Below are positions 1 to 6,781 of a stretch of 64,000 nucleotides of DNA, piece after piece (positions within the stretch are counted from its first letter, which is position 1; each line of letters opens with the position of its first letter). The notes under the pieces are model-generated. The model worked only from the letters and a program-made list of their open reading frames with translations. It ran no database searches and was not told the DNA's origin. The position numbers and the translations under genes were made by a program. The DNA comes from Pseudoduganella namucuonensis. GTDB taxonomy: Bacteria; Pseudomonadota; Gammaproteobacteria; Burkholderiales; Burkholderiaceae_D. Where the stretch lies: contig NZ_FPBO01000028.1 in the NCBI RefSeq assembly GCF_900116645.1, positions 1 to 64,000 on the forward strand, read 5' to 3'.

Positions 1-213
1 CAGCCATGGGGTCGCCGCCCCGTTGCGCCATGTCGTGAGCAGCCTGCACAGTTCGGCGTAGCCCAGCTTCCGCTCGCCGCCCTCATGGCGTTGCTGTTGA
101 ACCTCCAGCGCCTGGTTGAAAACGAAACGGCAGGCGCCGGCGAAGCGGCGCAGGGCGCGTTGCTGCTCGCCGTTGGGGTTCAATGCGAATTTGAAGGCTT
201 GAAGGCGTTCCAT
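1..213 (-). CDS. tnpB: TnpB-type (OrfB, IS200/IS605 family) protein, 5' part only
   Basis: The reverse strand from the ATG at 213 reads 71 codons without a stop and leaves the window at its left edge. The protein starts MERLQAFKFALNPNGEQQ and continues with LRRFAGACRFVFNQAL. This is the characteristic N-terminal helix-turn-helix region of OrfB/TnpB proteins of IS200/IS605 elements, which are RNA-guided nucleases related to Cas12. The RuvC-like catalytic residues and zinc finger lie outside the window, so integrity cannot be judged. Upstream, at 256-297, are two short perfect hairpins of the kind found near IS200/IS605 ends. No tnpA is visible on this side. The family call is from recognised sequence; activity is unknown. 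Confidence 0.82.
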   Translation of the reverse strand, partial: MERLQAFKFALNPNGEQQRALRRFAGACRFVFNQALEVQQQRHEGGERKLGYAELCRLLTTWRNGAATPWL

Positions 214-255
214 ACTGTGATTTTATACAGTTGTGGGGGCAGGGGACGCACCATA

Positions 256-297
256 GGACGCCTTCGGCGTCCGCGCTCTTGACTTCTGCCTGAAGTC
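256..297. repeat. Two subterminal hairpins of the IS200/IS605-like element end
   Basis: GGACGCC-TTC-GGCGTCC at 256-272 is a perfect 7-bp stem with a 3-nt loop. GACTTC-TGCCT-GAAGTC at 281-297 is a perfect 6-bp stem with a 5-nt loop. They lie between the tnpB start (213) and the sugar-kinase remnant (from about 369). IS200/IS605 elements lack terminal inverted repeats and use subterminal hairpins instead, so these probably mark the tnpB-upstream end. The exact boundary cannot be set from one copy. Confidence 0.55.
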
Positions 298-368
298 CGA
301 GGTTAAGAGCACCCTGCGCCAACTGGTCCAAGGCGCGATTCTTCGGCCGGTCTGTCGCGCGCTCCCGC

Positions 369-578
369 ATCTACCAAACCTCCGGCCTGGGGCTGCACAA
401 GGATTTCGCCGCCGCCATCGGCGCCATGACGCGGCCCGGGCGGGTGTTCCAGCCCATCGCCGCCAACCGCAAGGTGTACGACCAGCTGTACCGCCGCGTC
501 TACCTGCGGATGTACCAGCGCCTGCAACCCATGTACGCGGACATCGCCGACATCACCGGCTACCCGGAGGCGACGTGA
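369..578 (+). pseudogene. C-terminal remnant of an FGGY-family carbohydrate kinase
   Basis: In the frame ending at the TGA of 576-578 the sequence reads GLHKDFAAAIGAMTRPGRVF, then QPIAANRKVYDQLYRRVY and a tail ending DIADITGYPEAT. The pattern 'AAxAMTRPGRVFxPxxANRxxYDxLYxxxY' is typical of the last 65 or so residues of xylulokinase/ribulokinase-type FGGY kinases, which phosphorylate pentoses or related sugars. No start or ATP-binding domain is present. Homology becomes recognisable at about 370-385, just after the hairpins of the tnpB element, so the element probably interrupted the kinase gene. The rest of the kinase may lie left of the window beyond the element. It is a non-functional fragment as seen here. 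Confidence 0.7.
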
Positions 579-660
579 TTGTGCATAACTTCCCCCTGCC
601 TCGAATTTATGCAGGATAACTATTCCGTTTGGAAACAACGACTTAGGGTCTCCCGGGCGG

Positions 661-697
661 GCTTGTTAACATGGTTGTCCACAGAATCTGTTAACAA
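661..697. repeat. Copy 1 of a 37-bp direct repeat with 9-bp inverted ends
   Basis: The unit carries TTGTTAACA (663-671) and its exact reverse complement TGTTAACAA (689-697) around a 17-bp core containing GTTGTCCACAGAATC. A second copy, with two substitutions, lies 119 bp downstream at 780-816. The surrounding 579-809 bp contain no supported gene. The arrangement resembles the repeated binding sites at the ends of TG...CA insertion sequences such as the IS21 family; that assignment is inference. Confidence 0.6.
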
Positions 698-779
698 ATG
701 CCCGGACCACCCGGCTGCGCAAGAATTTGGCAGCGGAGGTTTGTTGTTTATAATCAGTGGCTTAGATCTTGATAGTCGA

Positions 780-816
780 GCTTGCTAACATAGTTGTCCA
801 CAGAATCTGTTAACAA
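780..816. repeat. Copy 2 of the 37-bp repeat, at the junction with the Crp/Fnr gene
   Basis: The unit repeats 661-697 with two differences (GCTTGCTAACATAG instead of GCTTGTTAACATGG). Read on the minus strand it begins TGTTAACAGATTCTG. The final Cys codon and TAA stop of the Crp/Fnr-type gene lie inside it. If this is an insertion-sequence end starting with TG, the regulator gene was clipped here and the element supplied its stop codon. Confidence 0.6.
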
Positions 817-1481
817 TCCGCCTCCCTCAGGCCGGCCTCGCTGATGACTTCTATGCAACGGTAGCCGATGCGGATGATGTCCTGCTGCTCCAGCAGCTTC
901 AACTCCTTGGACAGCGTCTGCCGCGAAATACCCAGCATCATGGCCAGCGCCTCCTGCGACACCGTCAGGTGCGGACGCGGCGCCGACACCAGCGCGGCGT
1001 TGCCCCGCGCGAGCAGCAGCAGGCGGCGCGCGACGCGGGCGCGGGTCGAGCGCAGGTTGGCGTCCTCCACCATGCCGTACGTCAGCCGCAGGCGCGACGC
1101 CAGCATGGACGCCACCGCGCGGGCGAAGTCGGCGCGCTCCATCAGCGCGTCGAACACGGGGCGCGGCAGCACCAGCACCTCCGAGGTGCCGACCGAGGTG
1201 GCGTCGTGCGTGCGCGGCTCGCCGTCGATCAGCGAGATCTCGCCGAACCACGTTCCCGCCTCCATGACCACCAGGATGGCTTCGCGCCCGTCTTCGCGCA
1301 GCGACGACACCTTCAGCGCGCCGCGCACCAGCGCGTACATGCCGCCCGGCGGATCTCCCTGGCGGAACAGCATCTCGCCGCGCCGCAGGCGGACGATTTC
1401 CGATTCGCGCAGCATGGTCTCGCGCACGGCCTGGGGCAGGGCGGTGAACCAGGGGTTGGATTTCAACATGAGAGCGGGCAT
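810..1481 (-). CDS. Crp/Fnr-family transcriptional regulator, probably clipped at its C terminus
   Basis: The 223-residue protein has an N-terminal cyclic-nucleotide-binding-like domain (about residues 15-130, with RRGEMLFRQGDPPGGMYALV and EAGTWFGEISLIDGEPR). A C-terminal winged helix follows (about 150-215, with SQEALAMMLGISRQTLSKEL). Proteins of this type bind DNA as dimers in response to a small ligand or redox signal; the ligand here is unknown. The start MPALMLK is chosen because a TACAAT box on the minus strand (1494-1489), with TGGACT 18 bp upstream, would start transcription almost at this ATG, suggesting a leaderless mRNA. Met 1469 is an alternative. The last codon and stop fall inside the repeat at 780-816. 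It is divergent from the aldolase gene at 1561, a likely target. Confidence 0.85.
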   Translation of the reverse strand: MPALMLKSNPWFTALPQAVRETMLRESEIVRLRRGEMLFRQGDPPGGMYALVRGALKVSSLREDGREAILVVMEAGTWFGEISLIDGEPRTHDATSVGTSEVLVLPRPVFDALMERADFARAVASMLASRLRLTYGMVEDANLRSTRARVARRLLLLARGNAALVSAPRPHLTVSQEALAMMLGISRQTLSKELKLLEQQDIIRIGYRCIEVISEAGLREADC

Positions 1482-1560
1482 GAGCGCGATTGTAAAGACT
1501 TTGACAGTTCGCAGTCCAGCCCGCGGCCATACTAGCCTGAACAAACAAAGGAGACTGCAT

Positions 1561-2316
1561 ATGGAAATCGCATCGGTACAACATCTGGTCAGCCCCGAGG
1601 AATGGCAGTTGCGCGTCGACCTGGCCGCCTGCTACCGCCTGGTCGCGCGGCACGGCTGGAGCGACCTGGTGTTCACCCACATCAGCGCGCGCGTTCCGGG
1701 GCCGGAGCACCACTTCCTGATCAACCCTTACGGTTTGATGTTCGAGGAGATCACCGCGTCGTCGCTGGTGAAGGTGGACCGGCACTGCGACAAGGTGATC
1801 GACTCGCCGTTCCCGGTGAACCCGGCGGGCTTCGTCATCCACAGCGCCGTGCACGAGGCGCGCGAGGACGCGCAGTGCGTGCTGCACACGCACACGCGGG
1901 CCGGCGTCGCGGTCAGCGCGCAGAAGTGCGGCGTGCTGCCGATTTCGCAGCAATCGACCTTTGTGCTGGCGTCGCTGGCGTATCACGGATACGAGGGCGT
2001 GGCGTTCCGCGCCGAGGAGAAGCCGCGCCTGCAGGCGGACCTGGGCGCCGCGAACTTCATGGTGCTGCGCAATCACGGGCTGCTGGTGTGCGGGTCGTCG
2101 ATCGCCGACGCCTTCCTGGCCATGTACACCTTCGAGGCGGCCTGCCGGATCCAGCTGGCCGCGCAGGCGGGCGGGGAACTGACGCAGGTGCATCCGGAGA
2201 TCGTGAAGGGTGTGGCGGAGGCGATGCGGGTGCAGACCGGCGGGATGGGCGGGAAGTTCGTTTGGCCGGCGCTGATACGCAAGCTGGATCGCACGGACGC
2301 GGACTACAAGCTCTAA
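1561..2316 (+). CDS. Class II aldolase/adducin family protein
   Basis: The 251-residue protein is of fuculose-phosphate-aldolase fold. Visible are the N-terminal HGWSDLVFTHISARVP segment, the substrate-loop region NPYGLMFEEI, the metal-binding HTHTRAGVAVS at about residues 107-117, and the later NHGLLVCG histidine. Members with this motif set are zinc-dependent aldolases or decarboxylases of small phosphorylated or carboxylated sugars, or adducin-like proteins. The actual substrate cannot be told. The start follows AAGGAG (1548-1553) at good spacing. The gene is divergent from the Crp/Fnr regulator and stands alone, with a diguanylate cyclase gene convergent downstream. Confidence 0.85.
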   Translation: MEIASVQHLVSPEEWQLRVDLAACYRLVARHGWSDLVFTHISARVPGPEHHFLINPYGLMFEEITASSLVKVDRHCDKVIDSPFPVNPAGFVIHSAVHEAREDAQCVLHTHTRAGVAVSAQKCGVLPISQQSTFVLASLAYHGYEGVAFRAEEKPRLQADLGAANFMVLRNHGLLVCGSSIADAFLAMYTFEAACRIQLAAQAGGELTQVHPEIVKGVAEAMRVQTGGMGGKFVWPALIRKLDRTDADYKL

Positions 2317-2323
2317 GCCGGGT

Positions 2324-3682
2324 CTAGTGGCTGGCCATCGCCGTCAACGCATCGATCGGTGCGTTGGAGGTCTTGGTGGCGCGCACCTGGTTGCGGCCGT
2401 TTTCCTTGGCCTCGTACATCGCCTGGTCGGCGGCGATGAACAGCGATTCGGTGTTGTCCATGTGGTGCGGATAGATCGTCGCCACGCCGACGCTGACCGT
2501 GATCCAGGCCGAGGTGATGGAGCGCGGATGCGGCAATTGCAACGCCTCCACGTGGGTGCGTATCGACTCGGCCAGCGCGTGCGCGGAGTCGGCGTCCGTT
2601 TCCGCGAACAGCAGCACGAATTCCTCGCCGCCGTAGCGCGCCGCCAGGTCGGTGGCGCGCAGCGCGTGCGCGTTGATCGCCTGCGCCACCTGCTGCAGGC
2701 AGATGTCGCCCGCCGCGTGGCCCAGCGTGTCGTTGTAGAGCTTGAAGTGGTCCACGTCCAGCACCACCAGCGACAGCGGGGCGCCGCTGCGCATGGCGCG
2801 CTGCCATTCCTTCTCGAGGAAGGTGTCGAAGTGGCGCCGGTTCGGTATCTTGGTCAGCGGGTCCACCATCGCCGCGCGCTGCAGGGCGTCCTCCGACATC
2901 TTGTGGTGGGTGATGTCGTGCAGCAGGCCGATGAACAGCGGCTGGCGCGAGTACATCGGCGTCAGCGTCAGGTCCATGCAGACCGAGGTGCCCAGCTTGT
3001 GGCGGATGATGACCTCGCGCGTGCCGTGGCTGTGCGCCGTTTCCGGATCGGCCGCGTAGCGCGCGAAATAGTCCAGGTATTCCTGCGCCACCAGGGGATT
3101 GAGCAGGTCGAACAGCGTGCGCCCGGCCAGCTCGCCCTCGCGGTAGCCGAGGTAGTGGTCGCAGGCGGGATTGGTGAACTGCACCCGGCCGTCCGGCTCG
3201 ATGACCAGCAGGCCCTCGGCCATGCTGTTGACGATGGTGCGCAGGCGGTCGGCCTGCTCCTGCTGGGTTTCGGTGTCGATGCGCATCTGCAGCTGGGCGC
3301 GCACGCGGGCGCACACCTCGGCCATGCGCAGCGGCTTGCCGATGTAGTCCACCGCGCCGGTGTCGAAGCCGGCCACCACGTCCTCGGTCTCGGTCCTGGC
3401 GCTGATGAAGATGATGGGGATGCGCTGGGTGAGCGGATTGGCCTTCAGCTGGCGGCACGTTTCCAGCCCGCCCATGCCGGGCATGACCACGTCCAGCAGG
3501 ATCAGGTCGGGATGCACGCGCTTGGCTATCTGCACCGCCCGTTCACCGGAGGTGGCGATATAAGTATGGTATCCCTGCTCGACCATCATCTTGCGCAGCA
3601 CGCTCAGACTGGCCGGCGCGTCGTCGACAATCAGGATCGCTGCGTCGCGGCGCGGGGAGTAGCTTGTACCACCTGGGATCAT
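2324..3682 (-). CDS. Response regulator with PAS and GGDEF domains (diguanylate cyclase)
   Basis: The 452-residue protein has three parts. A receiver domain covers about residues 14-130, with the acidic pair D20-D21 and phospho-acceptor Asp64 in DLILLDVVMPG. A PAS domain follows at about 145-260 (ADRLRTIVNSMAEGLLVIEP). The GGDEF domain lies at about 285-440 with the active-site motif GGEEF. An intact RxxD inhibitory site (RATD) sits five residues before GGEEF, so product feedback by cyclic di-GMP is expected. The protein would convert 2 GTP to c-di-GMP when phosphorylated by an unlinked histidine kinase. No partner kinase is adjacent. The stop lies 8 bp from the convergent aldolase gene. Confidence 0.93.
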   Translation of the reverse strand: MIPGGTSYSPRRDAAILIVDDAPASLSVLRKMMVEQGYHTYIATSGERAVQIAKRVHPDLILLDVVMPGMGGLETCRQLKANPLTQRIPIIFISARTETEDVVAGFDTGAVDYIGKPLRMAEVCARVRAQLQMRIDTETQQEQADRLRTIVNSMAEGLLVIEPDGRVQFTNPACDHYLGYREGELAGRTLFDLLNPLVAQEYLDYFARYAADPETAHSHGTREVIIRHKLGTSVCMDLTLTPMYSRQPLFIGLLHDITHHKMSEDALQRAAMVDPLTKIPNRRHFDTFLEKEWQRAMRSGAPLSLVVLDVDHFKLYNDTLGHAAGDICLQQVAQAINAHALRATDLAARYGGEEFVLLFAETDADSAHALAESIRTHVEALQLPHPRSITSAWITVSVGVATIYPHHMDNTESLFIAADQAMYEAKENGRNQVRATKTSNAPIDALTAMASH

Positions 3683-3916
3683 CGAATCTCACATAGGTCT
3701 AAGTGACTATCTGTTCAAATCATACTGCTTTGCCAATTCAAATTGTAAAAAAACATCAGACGTTTTTCGCTGGAAGCGGGCGAGAATAGGCGAAAGCGGG
3801 GAATATTGCAGTTCCTGCTATGAAATTTAAATACTGTTGGTAGTGATGCTGTGGTGCAATACGGTCGCTGTGGCGGCCTGGCAACGGTCGCGGCGGGACG
3901 GTTCGGGCGGGGCGGT

Positions 3917-3942
3917 CGCGTGGACGCGGGCGCGTCCACGCG
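3917..3942 (-). terminator. Strong hairpin 3' of the aminotransferase gene
   Basis: CGCGTGGACG-CGGGCG-CGTCCACGCG is a perfect 10-bp stem just downstream of the aminotransferase stop on the minus strand. There is no T-run, so it may work with Rho or protect the mRNA end. The rest of 3683-3955 is AT-rich non-coding sequence before the diguanylate cyclase gene, with no supported gene. Confidence 0.45.
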
Positions 3943-3955
3943 GGAGGGCGTTACA

Positions 3956-5149
3956 TCACATCCGGTCGGCGATCAGCTTGGCCAGGATGGCGACGCCGGC
4001 GCGGATGCGCTCCGGCGGCACCGTCACGAAGGACAGGCGCAGCGTGTTCGTTTGTGGCTCGTTGGCGTAGAACGGCGAGCCCGGCACGAAGGCGACCTTT
4101 TGCTTGATGGCCTCGTCCAGCAGCTCCATCGCGTTGATGTGCTTGGGCAGCGTGACCCAGATGAACATGCCGCCTTCGGGCTTGGTCCAGCTCACGCCGG
4201 CCGGGAAGTGCTCGGCCATCGCGTCCAGCATCACCTGGCACTGGTCGCCGTACAGCGTGCGGATGGTGGGGATGTGCTTCTCCAGGAAGCCGTCCTTGAT
4301 CACGTGGTGCACCACCATCTGCGTCAGCTGCGAGGTGTGCAGGTCGGCGGCCTGCTTGGCCAGTTCCAACCGGCGCACCATCGCCAGCGGGGCGACCACG
4401 TAGCCCAGGCGAATGCCCGGGGTCAGCACCTTGGAGAAGGAGCCCATGTAGATCACGCCGTCCGGGTTCATCGCCACCATCTTGGGCAGCGGGTCGCCCT
4501 TGTAGCTCAATGCGCCGTATGGGTCGTCCTCGATCAGCGGCAGGTTCAGGCGGGCGCAGGTCTCCACCAGTTCGTGGCGGCGCGCCACCGACAGGGTGCG
4601 GCCGGTGGGGTTCTGGAAGTTGGGCAGCGCGTACAGCAGGCGCGCGCCGGCGGCCACGTCGTGCAGCGACGACGGCACCAGGCCGTCGTCGTCGGTGTCG
4701 ACGGACACGAAATTCGGACGGTACACGGAGAAGGCCTGCAGCGCGCCCAGGTAGGACGGCGTTTCCACCAGCACCTTGCTGCCCTCGTCGATCAGCACCT
4801 TGCCCAGCAGGTCCAGCGCCTGCTGCGAGCCGGACACCATCAGCACCTGTTCCGGCACGATCTTCGCGCCGCCGGTCGAGAGGGAATCGGCGATCCACTG
4901 ACGCAGCGGCAGGTAGCCGTCGGTCGGGCCGTATTGCAGGGCGACCTTGCCGGAATCGGACAAGACCTTGTCGAACGCCTCCTTCATGATCTCCACCGGA
5001 AAGGTGGCCGGCGACGGCAGGCCGCCCGCGAAGGAAATGATTTCAGGCTGCTGGGTCACCTTCAGGATCTCGCGGATGAAGGAGCTTTGCATCTGGCTGG
5101 CGCGCTCGGCGAAGTGCCACTGGAACGGGTTTGGATTTTCGATTTTCAT
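3956..5149 (-). CDS. PLP-dependent class I/II aminotransferase (2-aminoadipate/LysN-like)
   Basis: The 397-residue fold-type I aminotransferase opens with PFQWHFAERASQMQSSFIRE and IISFAGGLPSPATFP. This is the signature of the LysN/2-aminoadipate aminotransferase group, which moves amino groups from lysine, aminoadipate, aromatic or branched amino acids to 2-oxoglutarate. The PLP lysine is in YMGSFSKVLTPGIRLGYV at about residue 235. The gene is followed in the same direction by no close gene, but upstream lie a RidA gene (91 bp away) and an EamA exporter, all facing a divergent MocR regulator. Together they look like an amino-acid catabolism/export unit. The substrate is not determinable here. 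Confidence 0.88.
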   Translation of the reverse strand: MKIENPNPFQWHFAERASQMQSSFIREILKVTQQPEIISFAGGLPSPATFPVEIMKEAFDKVLSDSGKVALQYGPTDGYLPLRQWIADSLSTGGAKIVPEQVLMVSGSQQALDLLGKVLIDEGSKVLVETPSYLGALQAFSVYRPNFVSVDTDDDGLVPSSLHDVAAGARLLYALPNFQNPTGRTLSVARRHELVETCARLNLPLIEDDPYGALSYKGDPLPKMVAMNPDGVIYMGSFSKVLTPGIRLGYVVAPLAMVRRLELAKQAADLHTSQLTQMVVHHVIKDGFLEKHIPTIRTLYGDQCQVMLDAMAEHFPAGVSWTKPEGGMFIWVTLPKHINAMELLDEAIKQKVAFVPGSPFYANEPQTNTLRLSFVTVPPERIRAGVAILAKLIADRM

Positions 5150-5240
5150 ACTGGACTCTCGGTAGGATGCTACGGAACAGGCGCGCTTGTGGCGGCCGCG
5201 GAAGGGCGGCGCCGGATAGGCGCCGCCCGTGCTTCATTGC

Positions 5241-5702
5241 TTAGGCCACTTCGACCACCAGGTCGATCTCGACGCAGGCGCCCAGCGGAATCTGCGCCAC
5301 GCCGAAGGCGGCGCGGGCGTGCTTGCCGGCGTCGCCGAACACGTCGCCCAGCAGCTCGGAGGCGCCGTTGGTCACCAGGTGGTGGTCGGTGAAATCGGCG
5401 GTGGAGTTCACCAGGCTGGTCAGCTTGACGATGCGCTTCACGCGGTTCAGGTCGCCGCCGCAGGCTTCCTGCAGCGTGCCGATCAGGGCCACGGCCACGC
5501 CGCGCGCGGCCTGCTTGCCCTCGTCGGTGGAAATGTTCTTGCCCAACTGGCCCGCCCAGATCGAACCGTCCGGCTTCTTCGCGATGTGGCCGGAGATGAA
5601 TACCAGGTTGCCGGTCTGTACGTGCATGACGTAGGCGGCGACCGGCGCGGCCGGCGCGGCCAGGGTGATGTCGAGCGATTTCAGTTTTTCGTATACGGAC
5701 AT
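5241..5702 (-). CDS. RidA/YjgF family enamine/imine deaminase
   Basis: The 153-residue protein matches the RidA (YjgF/YER057c/UK114) family: NLVFISGHIAKKPDGSIW near the N terminus, then GKNISTDEGKQAARGVAVAL, and the closing ACVEIDLVVEVA. RidA proteins hydrolyse reactive enamines and imines released by PLP enzymes, which fits its place next to an aminotransferase. It belongs to the longer RidA-like subgroup with an N-terminal extension of about 15 residues. The ATG at 5702 is preferred over an upstream TTG (5714) that would add four residues. The gene probably shares a transcript with the EamA gene 57 bp upstream and the aminotransferase downstream. Confidence 0.9.
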   Translation of the reverse strand: MSVYEKLKSLDITLAAPAAPVAAYVMHVQTGNLVFISGHIAKKPDGSIWAGQLGKNISTDEGKQAARGVAVALIGTLQEACGGDLNRVKRIVKLTSLVNSTADFTDHHLVTNGASELLGDVFGDAGKHARAAFGVAQIPLGACVEIDLVVEVA

Positions 5703-5759
5703 GGGATGTTCCAATTGGTTATGAAAGAGTTCAGCGGGAAGCCGATATTGTACGTCGTT

Positions 5760-6680
5760 CTAGCTCTTGATCCGCATCCGGCGGCCCGTAGCAACTACGG
5801 AAATAACGGCCAAAGCGAACAGAATATTGCTCGGCTCCAGGCTTTCGCCCAGAATCGCGGCCGCGCCCAGCAGCGTGAGGAAGGGCTGCAGCAGCTGCAC
5901 CTGGCCCACGCGCGCCACGCCGCCCAGCGCCATGCCGCGATACCAGAAGAAGAAACCGATGAACATCGAGAACACGGACACGTAGGCGAAGCCGGCCCAG
6001 GCGCGCGCCCCTGCGTTCAGCATGGCCGGCGCGTCGTCCCGGCACAGCCACAGCACCAGCGGCAGCAGCACCGGCGCCGACAGCACCAGCGCCCAGCTGA
6101 TCACCTGCTCGCCGCCCAGGGTGCGCGACAGCTGGCCGCCCTCCGCGTAGCCCACGGCCGCCAGCAGCACGGCGGCGAACACGGCCAGGTCGGCCTGGTG
6201 GAAGGCGCCGCCGCTCTGGCGCAGCGCGAAGCCCGCCACCAGGGCCGAGCCGAGCAGGGCCATCACCCAGAATCCCAGCGACGGTTTTTCGTGGCCGCGC
6301 AGCGCCGAGAACATGGCGGTGGCCAGCGGCAGGATGCCCACCAGCACCGCGCCGTGCGAGGCGGGCAGGCTGCGCATGGCGATGGAGGTCAGCCACGGGA
6401 AGCCGATCACGCAGCCCAGCGCCACCACGGCCAGCTGGGGCAGGGCGGAGCGGGGTGGCGGCGGCACGCGCTTCCAGTACAGCCAGGCACCCGCCAGCGC
6501 GGCCGCCACCAGCGCGCGGCCCAGCGCCACGAAGGACGCGTCGAAGCCGCCCACCGCCATGCGGGTGAAGGGCAGCGTCAGGCTGAAGACGGCGACCCCG
6601 GCCAGGCCCAGCAGCATGCCCGCGGTTTCGTCGGACAGGCGGCCGGTGGCGGGCGCGATGGCGTTGGGCGGAGCGGACAT
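5760..6680 (-). CDS. EamA/DMT-family inner-membrane transporter
   Basis: The 306-residue, very hydrophobic protein has about ten predicted membrane segments in two EamA halves. Examples are GMLLGLAGVAVFSLTLPFTR at the start of half one and FAYVSVFSMFIGFFFWYRGM in half two. The segment VGQVQLLQPFLTLLGAAAILGE is typical of the second half. DMT transporters of this kind often export amino acids or metabolites. The start MSAPPNAIAP at 6680 is chosen because the upstream in-frame sequence is not membrane-like and overlaps the control region; no clear ribosome site is seen. The gene heads the minus-strand cluster EamA-RidA-aminotransferase, divergent from the MocR gene, which probably controls it. 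Confidence 0.88.
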   Translation of the reverse strand: MSAPPNAIAPATGRLSDETAGMLLGLAGVAVFSLTLPFTRMAVGGFDASFVALGRALVAAALAGAWLYWKRVPPPPRSALPQLAVVALGCVIGFPWLTSIAMRSLPASHGAVLVGILPLATAMFSALRGHEKPSLGFWVMALLGSALVAGFALRQSGGAFHQADLAVFAAVLLAAVGYAEGGQLSRTLGGEQVISWALVLSAPVLLPLVLWLCRDDAPAMLNAGARAWAGFAYVSVFSMFIGFFFWYRGMALGGVARVGQVQLLQPFLTLLGAAAILGESLEPSNILFALAVISVVATGRRMRIKS

Positions 6681-6727
6681 GGGGGGCTTTCGGTGAAATG
6701 GCGTTGGCTGTATGCTAGCGGAGAAGC

Positions 6728-6746
6728 CCAATACAGTGCCAATACA
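6728..6746. promoter_or_regulatory. Direct repeat CCAATACA x2 in the MocR-EamA divergent region
   Basis: CCAATACA occurs at 6728-6735 and again at 6739-6746, 11 bp apart and therefore on the same face of the helix. It lies between the divergent EamA (start 6680) and MocR (start 6782) genes. MocR regulators commonly bind direct repeats in such regions, so this is a candidate operator. The binding itself is inference. Confidence 0.5.
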
Positions 6747-6781
6747 CTTCAACATATAACTTCTCATACTGTGACGGTGAT

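Noticed and set aside
661..816. TTGTCCACA inside both repeats resembles a DnaA box, hinting at a replication origin.
   Set aside because: Only two boxes, both inside a repeat that fits an insertion-sequence end, with no dnaA, dnaN, parAB or AT-rich unwinding region nearby.
3715..3939. A 74-codon minus-strand frame between the diguanylate cyclase and aminotransferase genes.
   Set aside because: No family features or ribosome site; composition is that of AT-rich intergenic DNA plus a hairpin.
3851..5392. A 513-codon plus-strand frame opposite the aminotransferase gene.
   Set aside because: It is Gln/His/Val-rich without domains; the minus-strand aminotransferase is certain.
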